A stretch of DNA of 64,000 bases from Halocaridina rubra (GCA_037179515.1 JAXCGZ010019146.1:1-64000); one strand, 5' to 3'. Shown: positions 1 through 15,510, counted from the stretch's first letter. Made by a program: numbers and translations. Notes: a model not told the origin generated them from the sequence alone.

Positions 1-424
<424 letters not shown>

Positions 425-726
425 TCATCCAAGATGAATTCTTCATATCATGCAAGACTAGATTGTTAGCACATTTGAAAGTACAACATGAAAAACGCGT
501 TTTTCGGTTTCTGAGTTACCGTTTTTAGAAAGCATTGCACAAAGATGTGTGGTTCTTGCTGTAGGCGTGGCCTAATTCGAAGACAAAGACCACTCCCATT
601 ATGACACATATAGCGGTGGCATGGGCGCGGTTGGATCGCCTTTTTCCATCCCCCCCCAAAGATGTATACCAACTCCCCAAAAATATTTCTAGAGCTGTGC
701 ATTGCTAGTTATAATAAAACAAACCA

Positions 727-729
<3 letters not shown>
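425..729. other. Unannotated unique sequence
   Basis: No gene found. The GC-richer stretch at about 545-650 has no recognisable domain in any frame. Confidence 0.4.
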
Positions 730-795
<66 letters not shown>

Positions 796-822
796 GATGT
801 GTGTGTGTGTGTGTGTGTGTGT
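730..822. repeat. (TA)n then (TG)n compound microsatellite
   Basis: TA dinucleotides with one phase slip (ATTAT) run to about 795, followed by TG dinucleotides at 799-822. Confidence 0.95.
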
Positions 823-988
823 ATGTATATATATATATGTATGTATATGTTTTTTTTTCACGTACAGTATATGTATATCTTTTATTTTTCTGTAAATATA
901 ATCGTGTTTTACTGAAACTGCAGAGAAGAGGAGAGTTCAAGACATGTGCTTTAACTTAATTGCATAAAATAATATTTCTCCAAAGAGT

Positions 989-990
<2 letters not shown>

Positions 991-1060
<70 letters not shown>

Positions 1061-1075
1061 TGTGTGTGTGTGTGT
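991..1075. repeat. (TA)n plus short (TG)n microsatellite
   Basis: A TA run to about 1055 is followed by a short TG run. Confidence 0.95.
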
Positions 1076-1146
1076 CACTTCCTGTTGGCCATTTTACGCT
1101 GAAAACCATTATGCTTGATGAAGTTTTAATGTGTTGAAATCTAATG

Positions 1147-1259
<113 letters not shown>

Positions 1260-1347
1260 GTTCAATAGTTGAATCCCGGAAACAGCTGCAATTTTTGTAA
1301 AAAAAAAAAAATTTATGAGATTTTCAGTCAGTGTAGGGAAAAAAACT

Positions 1348-1466
<119 letters not shown>

Positions 1467-1740
1467 TAATTAGCAAGATAACGAAGCCGAACACACACAG
1501 CGATAACAGATAAGTGGAAGTCAGAGGATGAGAATTGCTCTTGAATTCCTAAAAACCTTATCTTTTGTTTCTTCCCTCTTCTCTCTGGCTTTAGGGACAG
1601 AATTGTCATGGCAAATGGGTCAGCTACCCTGCTTTCAGAAGGGAGATAATTTTGTAATGCATAGCAGTAGAACAAACAATTGCTGCTAGGCACTGCCTGT
1701 AACATTGTGCTCCTTGATATCACACATGCTATTAATACAA

Positions 1741-2095
1741 TTGGGTGCCAGTTACCTTGATTCAATTTGGGCGCATATGCTAATTAGCTATTATTTCAAA
1801 TGGGGGCTAGTTTTCCAGATATAATTGGGGCGAAGAAGCAAATTTGCTCCTATCTCAATCTGGTGCCAATTTTCAAGATTTGATTTTGGGCGCGATGCTA
1901 ATTAGCTATTATTTCAAATGGGTGCCTTTTTCTAGATATGACTGGAGGGGACAGATACTAATTTGCTATTATTTCAAATGGGTGCCAGTTTTATAAATCT
2001 GATTGTGGCGGAGATGCCAATTTACTATTATTTCAAATGGGTGCCAATATTATTACAATTGGGTGCCAGTTTACCACTCCATTTGGGTGCCAACA
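1741..2095. repeat. Degenerate 59-60 bp minisatellite, about 6 units
   Basis: The phrases GCTAATTAGCTATTATTTCA and AAATGGGTGCCA recur at intervals of 59, 59, 60 and 59 bp (word starts near 1779, 1838, 1897, 1957 and 2016). The last unit is short. No conserved reading frame runs through the units. Confidence 0.85.
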
Positions 2096-2528
2096 TATGA
2101 GGATTGCAGCAACGTAGTTTCACTCAGGTTAGGTGAGCTTAGATCAAGTTCAAGTCATTGTAAAGTGTGTTACTAATCCTCTTTTACCCATATAAAGTGT
2201 TATACTCTATAATCTCACCAACATCTCAGGACTACTCCTGTTCGGTTAGGTGAGGTTAAAGTTAAGTATTACCAGTCCATATTCGTTCAGATGATATTCA
2301 TGGTTTCCCTAAAGTCGTTGCCCAAGTGAAGTTCATAATGGCACCCATTTGAAAGATAATTTGCGACTAAATGGTGTGTCAACTCATCAACTGAAATGCA
2401 GTCCTTCACAAGAGCCGTCAGTGACAATTGTGGAATGATGTGCTAATAATTATGTTTTTAGGTAGTGATTAGATCTCCATATAATTTCTTCCTTACAGAC
2501 TGATTTTATAGTCTTATTTATTAAAGTC
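2096..2528. other. Unannotated sequence
   Basis: It contains isolated GGTTAGGTGAG words (near 2127 and 2238) resembling degenerate TTAGG repeats. No gene is seen. Confidence 0.4.

Positions 2529-2602
<74 letters not shown>
2529..2602. repeat. (TG)n microsatellite abutting a CR1 3' end
   Basis: About 74 bp of TG dinucleotides that run without a break into the 3' tail repeats of the CR1 copy on the minus strand. Confidence 0.95.
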
Positions 2603-2603
<1 letters not shown>

Positions 2604-3834
2604 TTACCTAATTGTGATTACCTAATTGTGTTTACGGGAAAGAGCCCAAAGCTCGTATCTTCCCGTCTCCTGATCGGTTCCATTTTTAGACTTAGTGATA
2701 CTTATCATACCTGTCCTTAAAACTATGGATTGAGATAGCATTAACTACCTCCTCGCTTAGCGAATTCCAATTATCAACTACTCTTACACTGAAAAAGTAT
2801 TTCCTTACATCCTGCAAACAAGTTTTCTTACGAAGCTTCAAACTATGACCTCTAGTTCTAGAGCCAGCCATATCGAAATATCGATCCCTATCCACTCTAT
2901 CATAACCATGAAGGAATTTAAAGACTGTCACCATATCCCCCCTTACTCTTCTAGCTTCGAGTGATGGTAAGTCTAATTCCCTCAGCCTCTCATCATAACC
3001 GAGATTGCGTATTTCTGGCACCAGTTTCGTGGCATGTCTTTGAACTTTTTCAAGCTTAGCTATGTGCTTTTTCAAGTGCGGATTCCAAAAGGGGGCTGCA
3101 TATTCGAGTTTTGGCCTCACATAGGTTACATAAATATTTCTGAACATTTCCTTGTCCATGTGCCTGAAGGCTACCCTTACATTTGATAAGAATGCATATG
3201 CTGCCCTTACTACGCCATTTATATGTATTTCTGGAGACAAATCTGCCAGTATGTTTACTCCTAGATCTCTCTCATTTTCTGTCTCTTGAAGTTGTACTCC
3301 AGCCACCGAGTAGTCAAGCTTGGGCCTTCTTGCACTTGTACCCATTCTCATTACCTTACATTTTGAGGTATTGAATTTCATTAGCCACTTTTCTGACCAC
3401 TCATGCAGATTATTTAGATCCTCCTGAAGTTCTCTACCATTGTTCTCGTTTTTTACTTTCTTCACAATCTTTGCATCATCTGCAAACATATTCATGAATG
3501 AATTTACAGACTCTGGTAGGTCATTTACATATACAAGGAACAAAAGTGGCCCTAAAACTGAACCCTGTGGAACTCCACTACTAACTCTTCTCCATTCAGA
3601 CACTGAGTGTCTTACTCTAACCCTCTGTTCCCTTCCTTCTAAGTAAGTTTTTATCCATTCCAAGACATTTCCACCTATTCTAGCCATTGATTGCAGCTTC
3701 CTAATAAGTCTCCCATGTGGAACAGTGTCAAACGCTTTCTGGAAGTCTAGGAATATGCAATCTGCCCAGCCCTCTCTTTCCTGTAAGATTTGGCTTACCT
3801 CATCATAAAATTCTAATAAGTTTGTTACTGTTGA
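2603..3834 (-). mobile_element. CR1-like LINE, 5'-truncated copy A
   Basis: This is the 3' part of a CR1-type non-LTR retrotransposon on the minus strand. The 3' end (2603-2635) has two copies of the tail word AATTAGGTAATCAC. The body encodes the second half of a reverse transcriptase and the CR1 C-terminal region. The 5' end is cut near 3834, where (TGCG)n sequence begins. Endonuclease and N-terminal reverse transcriptase are missing, so the copy is not autonomous. It is nearly identical to the copies at 33634 and 61900, which implies recent activity of the family. Confidence 0.93.
2692..3687 (-). pseudogene. CR1 reverse transcriptase fragment (copy A, 331 aa open frame)
   Basis: An open frame of 331 residues from an internal methionine. 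It carries reverse transcriptase block SGVPQGSVLGPLLF, then the catalytic FADDAK (the YxDD box with Phe first), then the C-terminal CR1 region with ERDLGV, VRPKLEYAAPFWNP, ERLRELDLPSLEARR and VVDNWNSLSEEVV. The frame also continues upstream of that methionine towards the truncation. No disabling change is seen in the retained part, but it is only a fragment of the family's pol ORF. It could be mistaken for a host gene because it is open. Confidence 0.9.
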
Positions 3835-4617
<783 letters not shown>

Positions 4618-4795
4618 AGGGACCACGGTTGTTCAGTGGTAAACAGCACGAATCGGGAAGTGACAATCCTTACCAACCCGGATTCGATTCCTCCGCGGGA
4701 CGTTAGGAAGGGAATCTAGCATTAATCCCCTGCACCAACATGATTGTGTCCAACCCCTTTCGATGGGAGCACTCGCTGTGACGCATAAATATTTA
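4618..4795 (+). mobile_element. tRNA-derived SINE, family 1
   Basis: The head has an A-box-like GTTCAGTGGTAAACAGCACG and a B-box-like GGATTCGATTCC. The body has GGGACGTTAGGAAGGGAATC, then TTAATCCC, CACCAACATG and TGTGTCCAACCCC. The same body recurs at 14700 (minus), 21718, 41000 (minus) and 52229, which defines a dispersed family. It is not a functional tRNA gene because the acceptor stem does not pair. Confidence 0.75.
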
Positions 4796-5059
4796 AATTA
4801 ATGGTGGATAACATCTGATATTGGTTTTAATACCCAAAATAAGAAATAATTTAGCAAATAAATTAAAATTAGACTGAATCATCATCAGGTATTGGTTTTA
4901 AACCTAAACTACTAAATATATCGATGAAATAAATGAGGTAACAAAAACACTCCAGCGTAGGTGGTGAGGTCTCTAGAAATGTTTTAAGATTCAAAAGGCG
5001 ACGGTGGGCTGCCGGCTCCAAGTTCCAGTATTTCCGGATCTTTCACGCAACCGACTCTC

Positions 5060-5430
5060 TTTTAATTCTTTCCAGAACCCGACTGGAAATTAGGACAGAC
5101 ATGAAGTCTGGAGGAAGCAGAACTTTCCATGTCTTGTTTAAATATTCTAAAGCTTTAATGTTAATTCTAGAGCATGAATGGAAATCGGGAGAGTGACAGA
5201 CATAGGGTTTGGAAAACGCAGAACTTTCAATAACTGAAATGTTTGTACTACAGTTTTAATACTGATTCCAGAACCTGACTGGATATTGGAACGGTGATAG
5301 ACAGGGTCTGGAAGAGAGAGAATATCTCTATATTTTGAATATATTTAACCTGTAGTTTAATATCGATTGCAGAATCTGTCTGGAATTTGGAAGTGACACA
5401 AAAGGGACTCTGGAAAAGACGAAACTTTCC
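5060..5430. repeat. Degenerate ~100 bp minisatellite, about 4 units
   Basis: Units start with variants of TCCAGAACCTGACTGGA at about 5071, 5167, 5267 and 5369 (spacing 96-102 bp), and several share TCTGGAA and CAGAACTTTC further on. Confidence 0.75.
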
Positions 5431-5979
5431 AAATCCTAAATTTGTACATGAAAAGTTTTCATTTTAAATGCGTACACAAATATATAAGGTATAAATGTCA
5501 TGTATTTGGTCAAATTATACCATTTCTTTAGTATTAGTAGTGTATATTCCTCTGGGTCCCACCTTGGGGTCACGAATTAAGACTTCCAAAGACGTCTCGT
5601 ACAGCTTCTCTTTACTAGAACCATTTCATGATATGGAAGATGATGTAGAGGCATCTTTCACGTGTGGAGGCTACTGTCATTCACCGGGTTCATTGAGTGC
5701 TTGACATGTGGGGACAATGTGAAACGGCATCTTTGAGTCCTACATTTTTATATAGAAATGGTTTATTGGAATATAGTCACGTTATTAGTTATTACTTACT
5801 GTATATCGACTGACCCCGTTACTGTTATATGGCGTGTCCCTGCTTTCTCTTTCCCGTGATATAGTGTTCCTCTTTTGCTCCATACAAGCCCCTCCTGTTT
5901 AACTGCAATGTACAGAGCCACGCCCTTTGCCTCAGAGGCATCGTCATCACATGCCAGGTTACAGTGTTAAGACAACAAC
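5431..5979. other. Unannotated sequence
   Basis: A 69-codon open frame at 5495-5704 has no recognisable domain and no neighbouring support. I treat it as chance. Confidence 0.4.
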
Positions 5980-6740
5980 CGGTGGATGAAACTCAGCCAC
6001 ACCTTGGGAAACTTTTTTTCCCTATCTCTGACTAACTATGGAAAATATGTAGAATTAGAAAGTCAGTATGCTTTTGGATTTGAAAGTATCTTTAAGTATA
6101 AGAAAATAACTTGCTGATGATACTCGGCTATACCGGGGAAATTTTTTCTTTCCCCTTGAAGTGTGGGATTAGGGAAAATTTGTTGCATTAGAAAGATAGT
6201 ATGCTTGTAGAATAAAGCATGTTCCAGTACAAGAAAGGCACTTGTTGATATTACTCCTCCACAGTTTAGGAAACTCTTTCCTTCTTCAACGTGTTCAAGA
6301 GAAAATTTTTAGATTAAAAAAGGAAACATCCTTGAAATTGCTAAATATGTACAGCCCTAAGGACACACTTTATTATATGATACTCAGACACAGCCTGGGG
6401 AAACTTTATTATCCTTATCTTGTATAGGCAGGGAAATATTAGAATTGAAATAGCCTTACGTGCTTGTATATTGCAAAGATATACAGACAACATGCTTGTA
6501 TATGGCAAAGATATAGACAACATATTGTGGATAAATGTTAGCCGCACATAAGGAATCAAGTATTTCCTCCTTCAGTTTGTTTACGGAAATTTTGAAATTG
6601 TCTAAGACTCCACATTCATGTTAGGAAGCATATGCAACCCTGCAAATGAAACCCTTCCCATTGTCAATGTATTTACAGGAAATTTGTAGAACTGTAAGTC
6701 CATACGTACTTACTGTAAGCGTCTGTGTACTATAATGTAC
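5980..6740. repeat. Degenerate ~130 bp minisatellite, 4-6 units
   Basis: The phrase GATACTC-G-C-ACACC-GGGGAAAC recurs near 5985, 6117, 6246 and 6379 (spacing 129-133 bp), each followed by a T-rich block and variants of GGAAAATTTGTAGAATTAG. Decayed units continue to about 6740. Confidence 0.75.
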
Positions 6741-6848
6741 AGGAAAACTGATTTTTCGGCAATTTCTTGCCAATTAATTTAAAGAGTGATTTCTTTGTAT
6801 ATACACAAAAGTAATGCATTAGCAAATAACATGATTTTCTCATATTTC

Positions 6849-6870
6849 AGTAATAATAATAATAATAATA

Positions 6871-6937
<67 letters not shown>
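6849..6937. repeat. (AAT)n microsatellite
   Basis: About 89 bp of AAT trinucleotides with one slip. Confidence 0.96.
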
Positions 6938-8426
<1,489 letters not shown>

Positions 8427-8500
8427 AGGGATTACCTTCCTCCCCATTTATCTTATCCTTTTAGTCGTCTTTAACGACGCACAGTGGATATGAGGATGAA

Positions 8501-8546
<46 letters not shown>
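8501..8546. repeat. (ATT)n microsatellite
   Basis: About 46 bp of ATT trinucleotides. Confidence 0.95.
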
Positions 8547-9556
<1,010 letters not shown>

Positions 9557-9695
9557 TATATTCAGTTAAGAGCTTGTGAGTAGATTTGAATCAACCCTCA
9601 TAATCGGTACTGTTTAATCCTTACGCGACTTATGTAATCTCAGATTAGAGGGTTAGAGAACATGAATTGCAGGCTTAGCTTTCAACCGACTGAGC

Positions 9696-9697
<2 letters not shown>

Positions 9698-9766
<69 letters not shown>
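9698..9766. repeat. (GA)n microsatellite
   Basis: About 69 bp of GA dinucleotides with one GG slip near 9732. Confidence 0.96.
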
Positions 9767-11539
9767 AGTGTCATTCTTAGATGAAGTGAAATTTGTTCAC
9801 CTTGAGTAATACTCATAGAGTTACTTCATGTTTTATCGCTGAGAAGCGAAAGTTGTTGCATCGAAAATTGGTCTTAAAACGAGAGTGAATAAAGGTGATT
9901 TTGTGTGCGTGTGTGTGTATGTGCGTGCGTGTGTATTTTTGATATACTGAAGTTATGGGTGCACGACAAAGTTGCAATCATGGTTGTGTAGTGAAATCTC
10001 TGTTCTTTGTCAGCAAGCATGAGTAGACATTTTTTTTATAGATATTTATTCATTATATTTATTTACTTATTAATACATAGTTATTATACATTTGCTTATC
10101 CAACTGTGTTCCAATAATACGTAGTTAGATATATCTGGTCAACTCATAATAAAACTATCTTCACTTCAATATCTTTCATCATCTAGTTTGCAAGTTTGAC
10201 CATCCTAAGCCCTGATAAACTTGGGAGGTATGTGTCAGGAAAAGGCCCTAGTTGTAAATTTCCAGACCAAAACCAATTACTAATCCCCTAAGAGGCTAGC
10301 GGGAAACAGCAACCCCATATCGACTTGGGAAAGCTCCCGATTTGAAGGATTTGGAAAGGAAAAAATATAAAAATAGTTCTTCCAAGTCTTCACAGAGGCT
10401 ACTGGCTTGAATATTCCAAGACGCTACATTATCTACCTTATGAACATTCCAATCACTTGTAGAATCTGCATATAAACAATGGTTCTTCTTCTCTCATTTG
10501 ACCATTTGCATTAAACACTCATTGTCAGAGAAATTAAAAAAGTACAGTAAATTTTCATGATCTTTGCAAATTGTACATGGTTTTTTTGGTATAAAAATTA
10601 TTTATCGAACAGGGGTCGTATGCAGTTTTTGTTAAGCAATTGGCAATTATATAATCAGATAAGGTGCCACATTTTATTTTTTCTTAATTTTTGGAAATAA
10701 TGGAGTGGGTATTGACTCTTTGAATCATTACCAGTTGGTGATTTTACTCCTTGAATAGCATATTACTTTTTTTTTCTTAAGATCTTTGGAACTGGTAGTT
10801 TTGCCTTTATCGAAGCCAAAATTTTGTCCAGATCTATACAAAACCATAATCCCCCTTATATGGGGTGGCTGAGTTAAAGCATAATACCTGACTCTGCTGT
10901 TCAGATACTGCATCATAAATCCCTCCCTCTCCTTAATCCCATGACTTATGTGAAATGAAGTTGTTAGAGTGTTACAGAGTAGTTGAGCTCGGAACCTCCT
11001 GGGTGGGAGCTCTCCTTATTCCTTTGAATTATGCGAAATAAAGTTGAAGGAGTTTCCCAGAGGAGTTGAACTCGGAACCTCCTAGATGCAGGCTACGAGT
11101 ATCCATAGAGTCCCAGACCCTATTCATGCTCTATTAGCCAGAACATATTCAACGTTCGCAAATCTGTGGATCTGTCGGTTTAAGTCACTTATTAGCTAGT
11201 CCAGCATGATTTTTCATATTCCTTTCAAGACGGTATCGTGGTCGCCATGCTTTTGGATATAAGTCAGAGTTTGTACTTTTAATTTTATTTTTGAATTTCA
11301 GCCCCTTTTTCACTTCCTTGTGTGTGGTGATTTTATTAGAATACAGTACGTATACTGTTTTCAGCGACAGTCTGAGGAATGCTTGCAAATAGGCATACCC
11401 ATCTCTGTTATTAATATTATTATTATTAGCGGTAGCTTTTTTATGAAGATTAATGAAGGAAACATGATCATAAAATTATTTTTCAACATTTGGTGTTTTA
11501 AGAAGTTCCATAAACACTCAACAACTTGTTCACTTTCAG
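9767..11539. other. Unannotated sequence; probable intron or upstream region of the CREB3-like gene
   Basis: No upstream exon of the CREB3-like gene could be recognised. At 10975-11100 a roughly 75-bp stretch (GTGAAATGAAGTTG, then GAGCTCGGAACCTCCT) is duplicated in tandem. A short SINE-like piece at 10850-10885 has CCCTTATATGGGGTGGCTGA, shared with 44300 and 48830. Confidence 0.45.
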
Positions 11540-11711
11540 ATGAAGAAACAAGACTGCTGAAGAAAGAGGGTATCATCCTCCCAACCCATTATCCTCTTAC
11601 CAAGCATGAAGAGAGGGAACTGAAACGCATCCGACGAAAGATCCGCAACAAGATCTCTGCTCAAGATTCCAGGAAGAGGAAGAAAGAGTACATTGATGGA
11701 CTGGAAGACAG
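11540..11711 (+). CDS. CREB3-like exon: pre-basic and basic region
   Basis: The acceptor TTCACTTTCAG precedes 11540 and the donor GTAATA follows 11711. It encodes the DNA-contacting basic region. The final AG joins the A of the next exon to make Arg. Confidence 0.92.
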
Positions 11712-13334
11712 GTAATAACACTAATGACCTTAATTTTTATATATTGTTTCTAGGAGATGTATGAGGCCAGTGTTGTCTTTAGCATTTACTGAAATTTCAA
11801 AATACTGGTCCAAACTGTTTCAAGATAAATTTAATCTTAAATACAAGTTAGTTAACCCATTGCCATACTAAATAACAAGTGATATAATTTAATCATCAAC
11901 AAATACTGTCATAAATAACAATGAAAGAAATTTGGAATTATGAATATACTGTATTATAAATTATGTGAGAATCTTACCAGATTGCATATACTGTAGCTAT
12001 TTACATTATAAAGTAATGCTTTTCTTGAAATAAGTACTATTCAATAATGGTAGATGAAATATAAAAATCTTTTTGCTTGTACAGCTTTTTTCATAGGGAC
12101 AATATACAGTTCATTCGTTGCTGCTGAATCATAGCATTTCATAGACCACATGCTAAATTAGGCCACATATAAGGTTGCTAGCAGATTTAAAAACTTAGCA
12201 GACTGAGATTGTTCATAAATGGACTTCCTCTATGTTTCAATGACAGTACCTTCTTAAGCAGAAGGTAAAAGCTTTGGACATTTATACATGTCATTCATCA
12301 GTTTTGTCGGATAATTGCAGAGTGAAAGCCTGCACAGAAGAAAATCAACAGCTTCAAAAGCGTATTCGCTGTTTAGAGGCGGAAAACCAGTCCCTTTTAG
12401 TGCAGATGAGGAAATTCCAGAATGCAGTAATCGGTGGAAGTAATGGACGCTCTCAGGCACATGCATCAACAGCACTCATGATGCTCATCCTTTCAGCGGC
12501 ACTCTTCATCGTACCATCTCTGCGCCAAGATGGAAATGTTTCAGACAGTGAACTATCAATGCCGACAACCAAAATGCCCTCTGCAGGTGAGGACAAGTGA
12601 TACATATTTACCATTTTGTCTATCGGTTGTCAATTCCCGTCTCATCGTAATGCCATATAATCATTTCTTAATGTATATTGTGAATATATCTACCCTTGAC
12701 TATTAAGATTCTCGTATATTGCATTGTCCTTTGGTGCTTACTGCAGTCTTTCATTTAAAATTAATAGCATAAATTTTCTGGAGCTAAACAATTTATTTTA
12801 TTAATCCACAGACTTTCAGTGTTTTACTATGCAGCAGGTATTTATAGATTGCTTATGTATTGAAACTTTTTCAGCCAAATAAATTCTAATATTAGTTTTT
12901 CCCCACCAGGACATTCTCGTAGTCTGCTTGAAGCTGGAAATGGTGCTGTCGTTCTTAACACACTAGAAGCCCTGGAAACAGTTGATGATGAACTTGCTTC
13001 AGATCTAGAAACTCCTTTGATACAAGCTCTCACTGACCACGATTACATCCCAGCCCCAAAACGCCAGCGCGCCCTCTCCAAGAGCAACTCGGGCTACTAT
13101 GTTCCACCCCTTGATGACTATACACCGCAAGTCGGAAAAACGGACTCGGGCGGAGGTTTTCCACCCGATGACAGTTCTGGCAATAAAATAGCTGCCAGAA
13201 TAATGGGTGCAGTGACTGAGAATGCAGCTAATAATTTCTCTGACCCAGGAGGGAATCACAGCAATCCTCAATCAGTCGTAGTCAGTCTCGGGAGAGGTCA
13301 GAAGAGACTGAGAGATGACTTGGAGTTAGAGTGA
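11540..13334 (+). CDS. CREB3/CREB3L-like ER-membrane bZIP transcription factor (C-terminal three exons, partial)
   Basis: Joined exons 11540-11711, 12321-12586 and 12910-13334 give about 286 residues ending in TGA. In order: the family's pre-basic segment ([11 protein letters not shown]), the basic region ([16 protein letters not shown]), a leucine zipper, a hydrophobic segment ([17 protein letters not shown], about 12469-12525), then a lumenal tail with RSLL at 12918-12929. CREB3 proteins are made in the ER membrane, cut by site-1 and site-2 proteases, and the released N-terminal part activates secretory-pathway genes. RSLL lies where site-1 protease cuts family members. All three splice joins keep frame. 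The first exon begins in phase (two bases of a codon), so the activation-domain exons lie further upstream and were not identified. The exact paralogue is uncertain. Confidence 0.92.
12321..12586 (+). CDS. CREB3-like exon: leucine zipper and membrane segment
   Basis: The acceptor ATAATTGCAG precedes 12321 and the donor GTGAGG follows 12586. Zipper leucines and isoleucines fall at heptad spacing ([17 protein letters not shown]). The membrane segment follows about 25 residues later. If the next intron were retained, the frame would stop at 12600. Confidence 0.92.
12910..13334 (+). CDS. CREB3-like terminal exon: lumenal domain
   Basis: The acceptor CCCCACCAG precedes 12910. It encodes 140 residues after completing a Gly codon, with the RSLL site-1-protease-like motif at its start. 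The stop is TGA at 13332-13334. The lumenal tail is acidic and Ser/Gly/Asn-rich. Confidence 0.9.
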
Positions 13335-13860
13335 TAACAGTCCAAAACATGGCATGTATTCTTTTAGCATAATACGAGGTTCAAGAAGCCTCGGAAGGGT
13401 GTCTCGATGTCTCGCTCGTTACTACCCAAAAAACTAATACCTGTGTGCTGGGTGGGGGAACCTGCCACAGCCGCAGATGCCTCCTCTACCCAAGAGCTCA
13501 TCTAATACATAGAGCTGGTTCATTACCAATTTCCCTTTCTGTTCTGGAGATTGTTGCGCTACCTGTGCAGCGCGTAATTCTTTGCTAAACTCCTGGAAGT
13601 TAGATAAGTTGTATGAGGCTAGAGGGAGATGGCAGGCTTCTGCAGACTCGTGGTATAGTGTGTAAGCTGCACTGTGTGTGGGTGATGTGCATCCCTGTAG
13701 TATATAGTCAGGTAAAGGCAAAGGCTGAGAGGGTCTCGAGTTGATACCCTACCTTGACTCGATGGGAAATCGGGATTTGATTGATATACCTTCATGGGTT
13801 TTGTTTAGTTATTTGCCATTTCTGTACAGGATAAATAAAATACTTTCTCATATTTTCCAA
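13335..13860 (+). other. Probable 3' UTR of the CREB3-like gene with AATAAA
   Basis: Non-coding sequence follows the stop. A canonical AATAAA lies at 13834-13839 in a T-rich context. A 95-codon antisense frame at 13434-13721 has no domain and is treated as chance. Confidence 0.5.
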
Positions 13861-14699
13861 GGCAAATGAAAGGGTGCTTTTGAGTTCTGGGATGCTTATT
13901 TGTTAGTTATTTAATTTTTAATTTTTGTTAAGTTATTCAAAATACTTTATAGTTATAATTACAATTTTCGTTACTGAAGATGAATTAGTAAGTTTAGTAA
14001 GTGGATCAACTATTTAATGAGTAAATTATTGATATATGACAAATATATATGATATATGAAAGACATGATACAAGTCTATCAAGACTTAACATAAAAATAT
14101 ATTGAGTTATATTATGAAAAAAAGATTTTAATTTTAACATATATTTACTGCTTACGGAATGGAAATTTTAAGAAGATTTTATAATCATGTTCTCCATGTA
14201 TATAAAACACCTTCATGATGTATTCAGTGGTATGTTAAAGCCATAAATGCTACTGTACTACTTACATATTTAGGACCAATGCAGTTTATTTCATCCTTTC
14301 ATGTTATCATCACATTTTTTCAGGTGATATTTCACCATCATATGATCATATTTTGTAGATAAGAATGTAAAATTAAAAAAAATATTTTAAGGCAAGATAA
14401 AAAAAAGACTTTACATTAGCCTTTTTCCATTATGAAGTATTCATTATACTGTATATATATATATTCTTATTTTATTCATAATAATCTTTTTAATGAAAAA
14501 GAGTGGATATATATGGCATATCTGTATATACTCACTATCACTGAATATGGACCAAACTTTAATATTGAAGTCCATATATATGCCTACAATATGAAAACAT
14601 ATTTTTATTTTAACTAGTTGATATATTCTACTATGACCAGAAGTGAGGTCTTAACTGTAAATGTAAGAAAGACAGCAAGGTTCCTCTTATACTTGCTCT
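13861..14699. other. AT-rich sequence, nothing recognised
   Basis: Very AT-rich DNA with no coding or repeat signal beyond short homopolymers. Confidence 0.5.
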
Positions 14700-14880
14700 T
14701 TAAGTGTCACTATTAACCCCGATGCAAATGGGGATGGACGCAGACACGTTGGTGTAGGGGAATTAAGGCTGGCTGCCCTTCCCTAATACCCCACAGAAAG
14801 CGCAAACGCATTTCTGTTACTGCCCGAGTCGAGCGCTCAAACTAATGTGTTACTGTTGTTTCCAGCAGTAAAATTACACT
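14700..14880 (-). mobile_element. SINE family 1 body, decayed copy
   Basis: On the minus strand it reads GGGAAGGGCAGCCAGC, then TTAATTCCCCTACACCAACG and GCGTCCATCCCC. This is the body of the SINE at 4618. The tRNA-like head is not well preserved. Confidence 0.55.
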
Positions 14881-15510
14881 CTTAACATGCAGAGATGAAG
14901 TGACATGATAATCCCTAAGGTGTATTGATGTAAGGGTTATATGTTATAAGTGTATGTCCCTCATTGGTGTCAAAGCTTATGCTTTTCTGAAATAGCAATG
15001 ACATTCATAGTTGAGAGGCCAGTATTACAATATTTCACTCCTAACATGCAGTCATATAATATCATACATTCATTTAGTCTGTTTGGTAGCAATTAAAAGT
15101 AAATAATAATATCTTTTTTTGGAAAATGCAACAAAACAGAAATGTCTTTACTGTATGAGCAACAAAAATAATTTTTCTTACATATATATATCCTCTACTC
15201 AAGTTCAGTACAGTACTGCACTTCAATATTCATATAATAATGGCAGTTTTAAGTCTTATATTTAAGATTATGTGGCTTTGGTAAATGGCCAAGGTACCAC
15301 GTTATGAAATGTAACTTCATAACTCATTTTTATTTCTCTGATTCTTTTACTATCAAGAGTTGGAAAAATACTTTGTGGTCACAATAAGATGTTGAATTTT
15401 TACAACACCTTTACATCTTCAACCACAACAATCCAAATAGAAGGCACCGAGAATATACTGGAGAAATCTGATTCATGAAAAAAAAGAAGAGATATGCAAA
15501 ATGGATTATA
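14881..15510. other. AT-rich sequence, nothing recognised
   Basis: No gene or clear repeat is seen. Confidence 0.45.

Noticed and set aside
2692..3687. A 331-residue open frame as a host gene
   Set aside because: It matches the CR1 reverse transcriptase and C-terminal region, recurs nearly identically at 33794 and 61759, and ends in the element's tail.
11320..11539. Upstream extension of the CREB3-like first exon
   Set aside because: The open sequence before 11540 is AT-rich, unlike the family, and is separated by a good acceptor (TTCACTTTCAG). It is intron.
13434..13721. 95-codon antisense frame
   Set aside because: It lies in the CREB3-like 3' UTR region, with no domain, no splice support and no similarity that I recognise.
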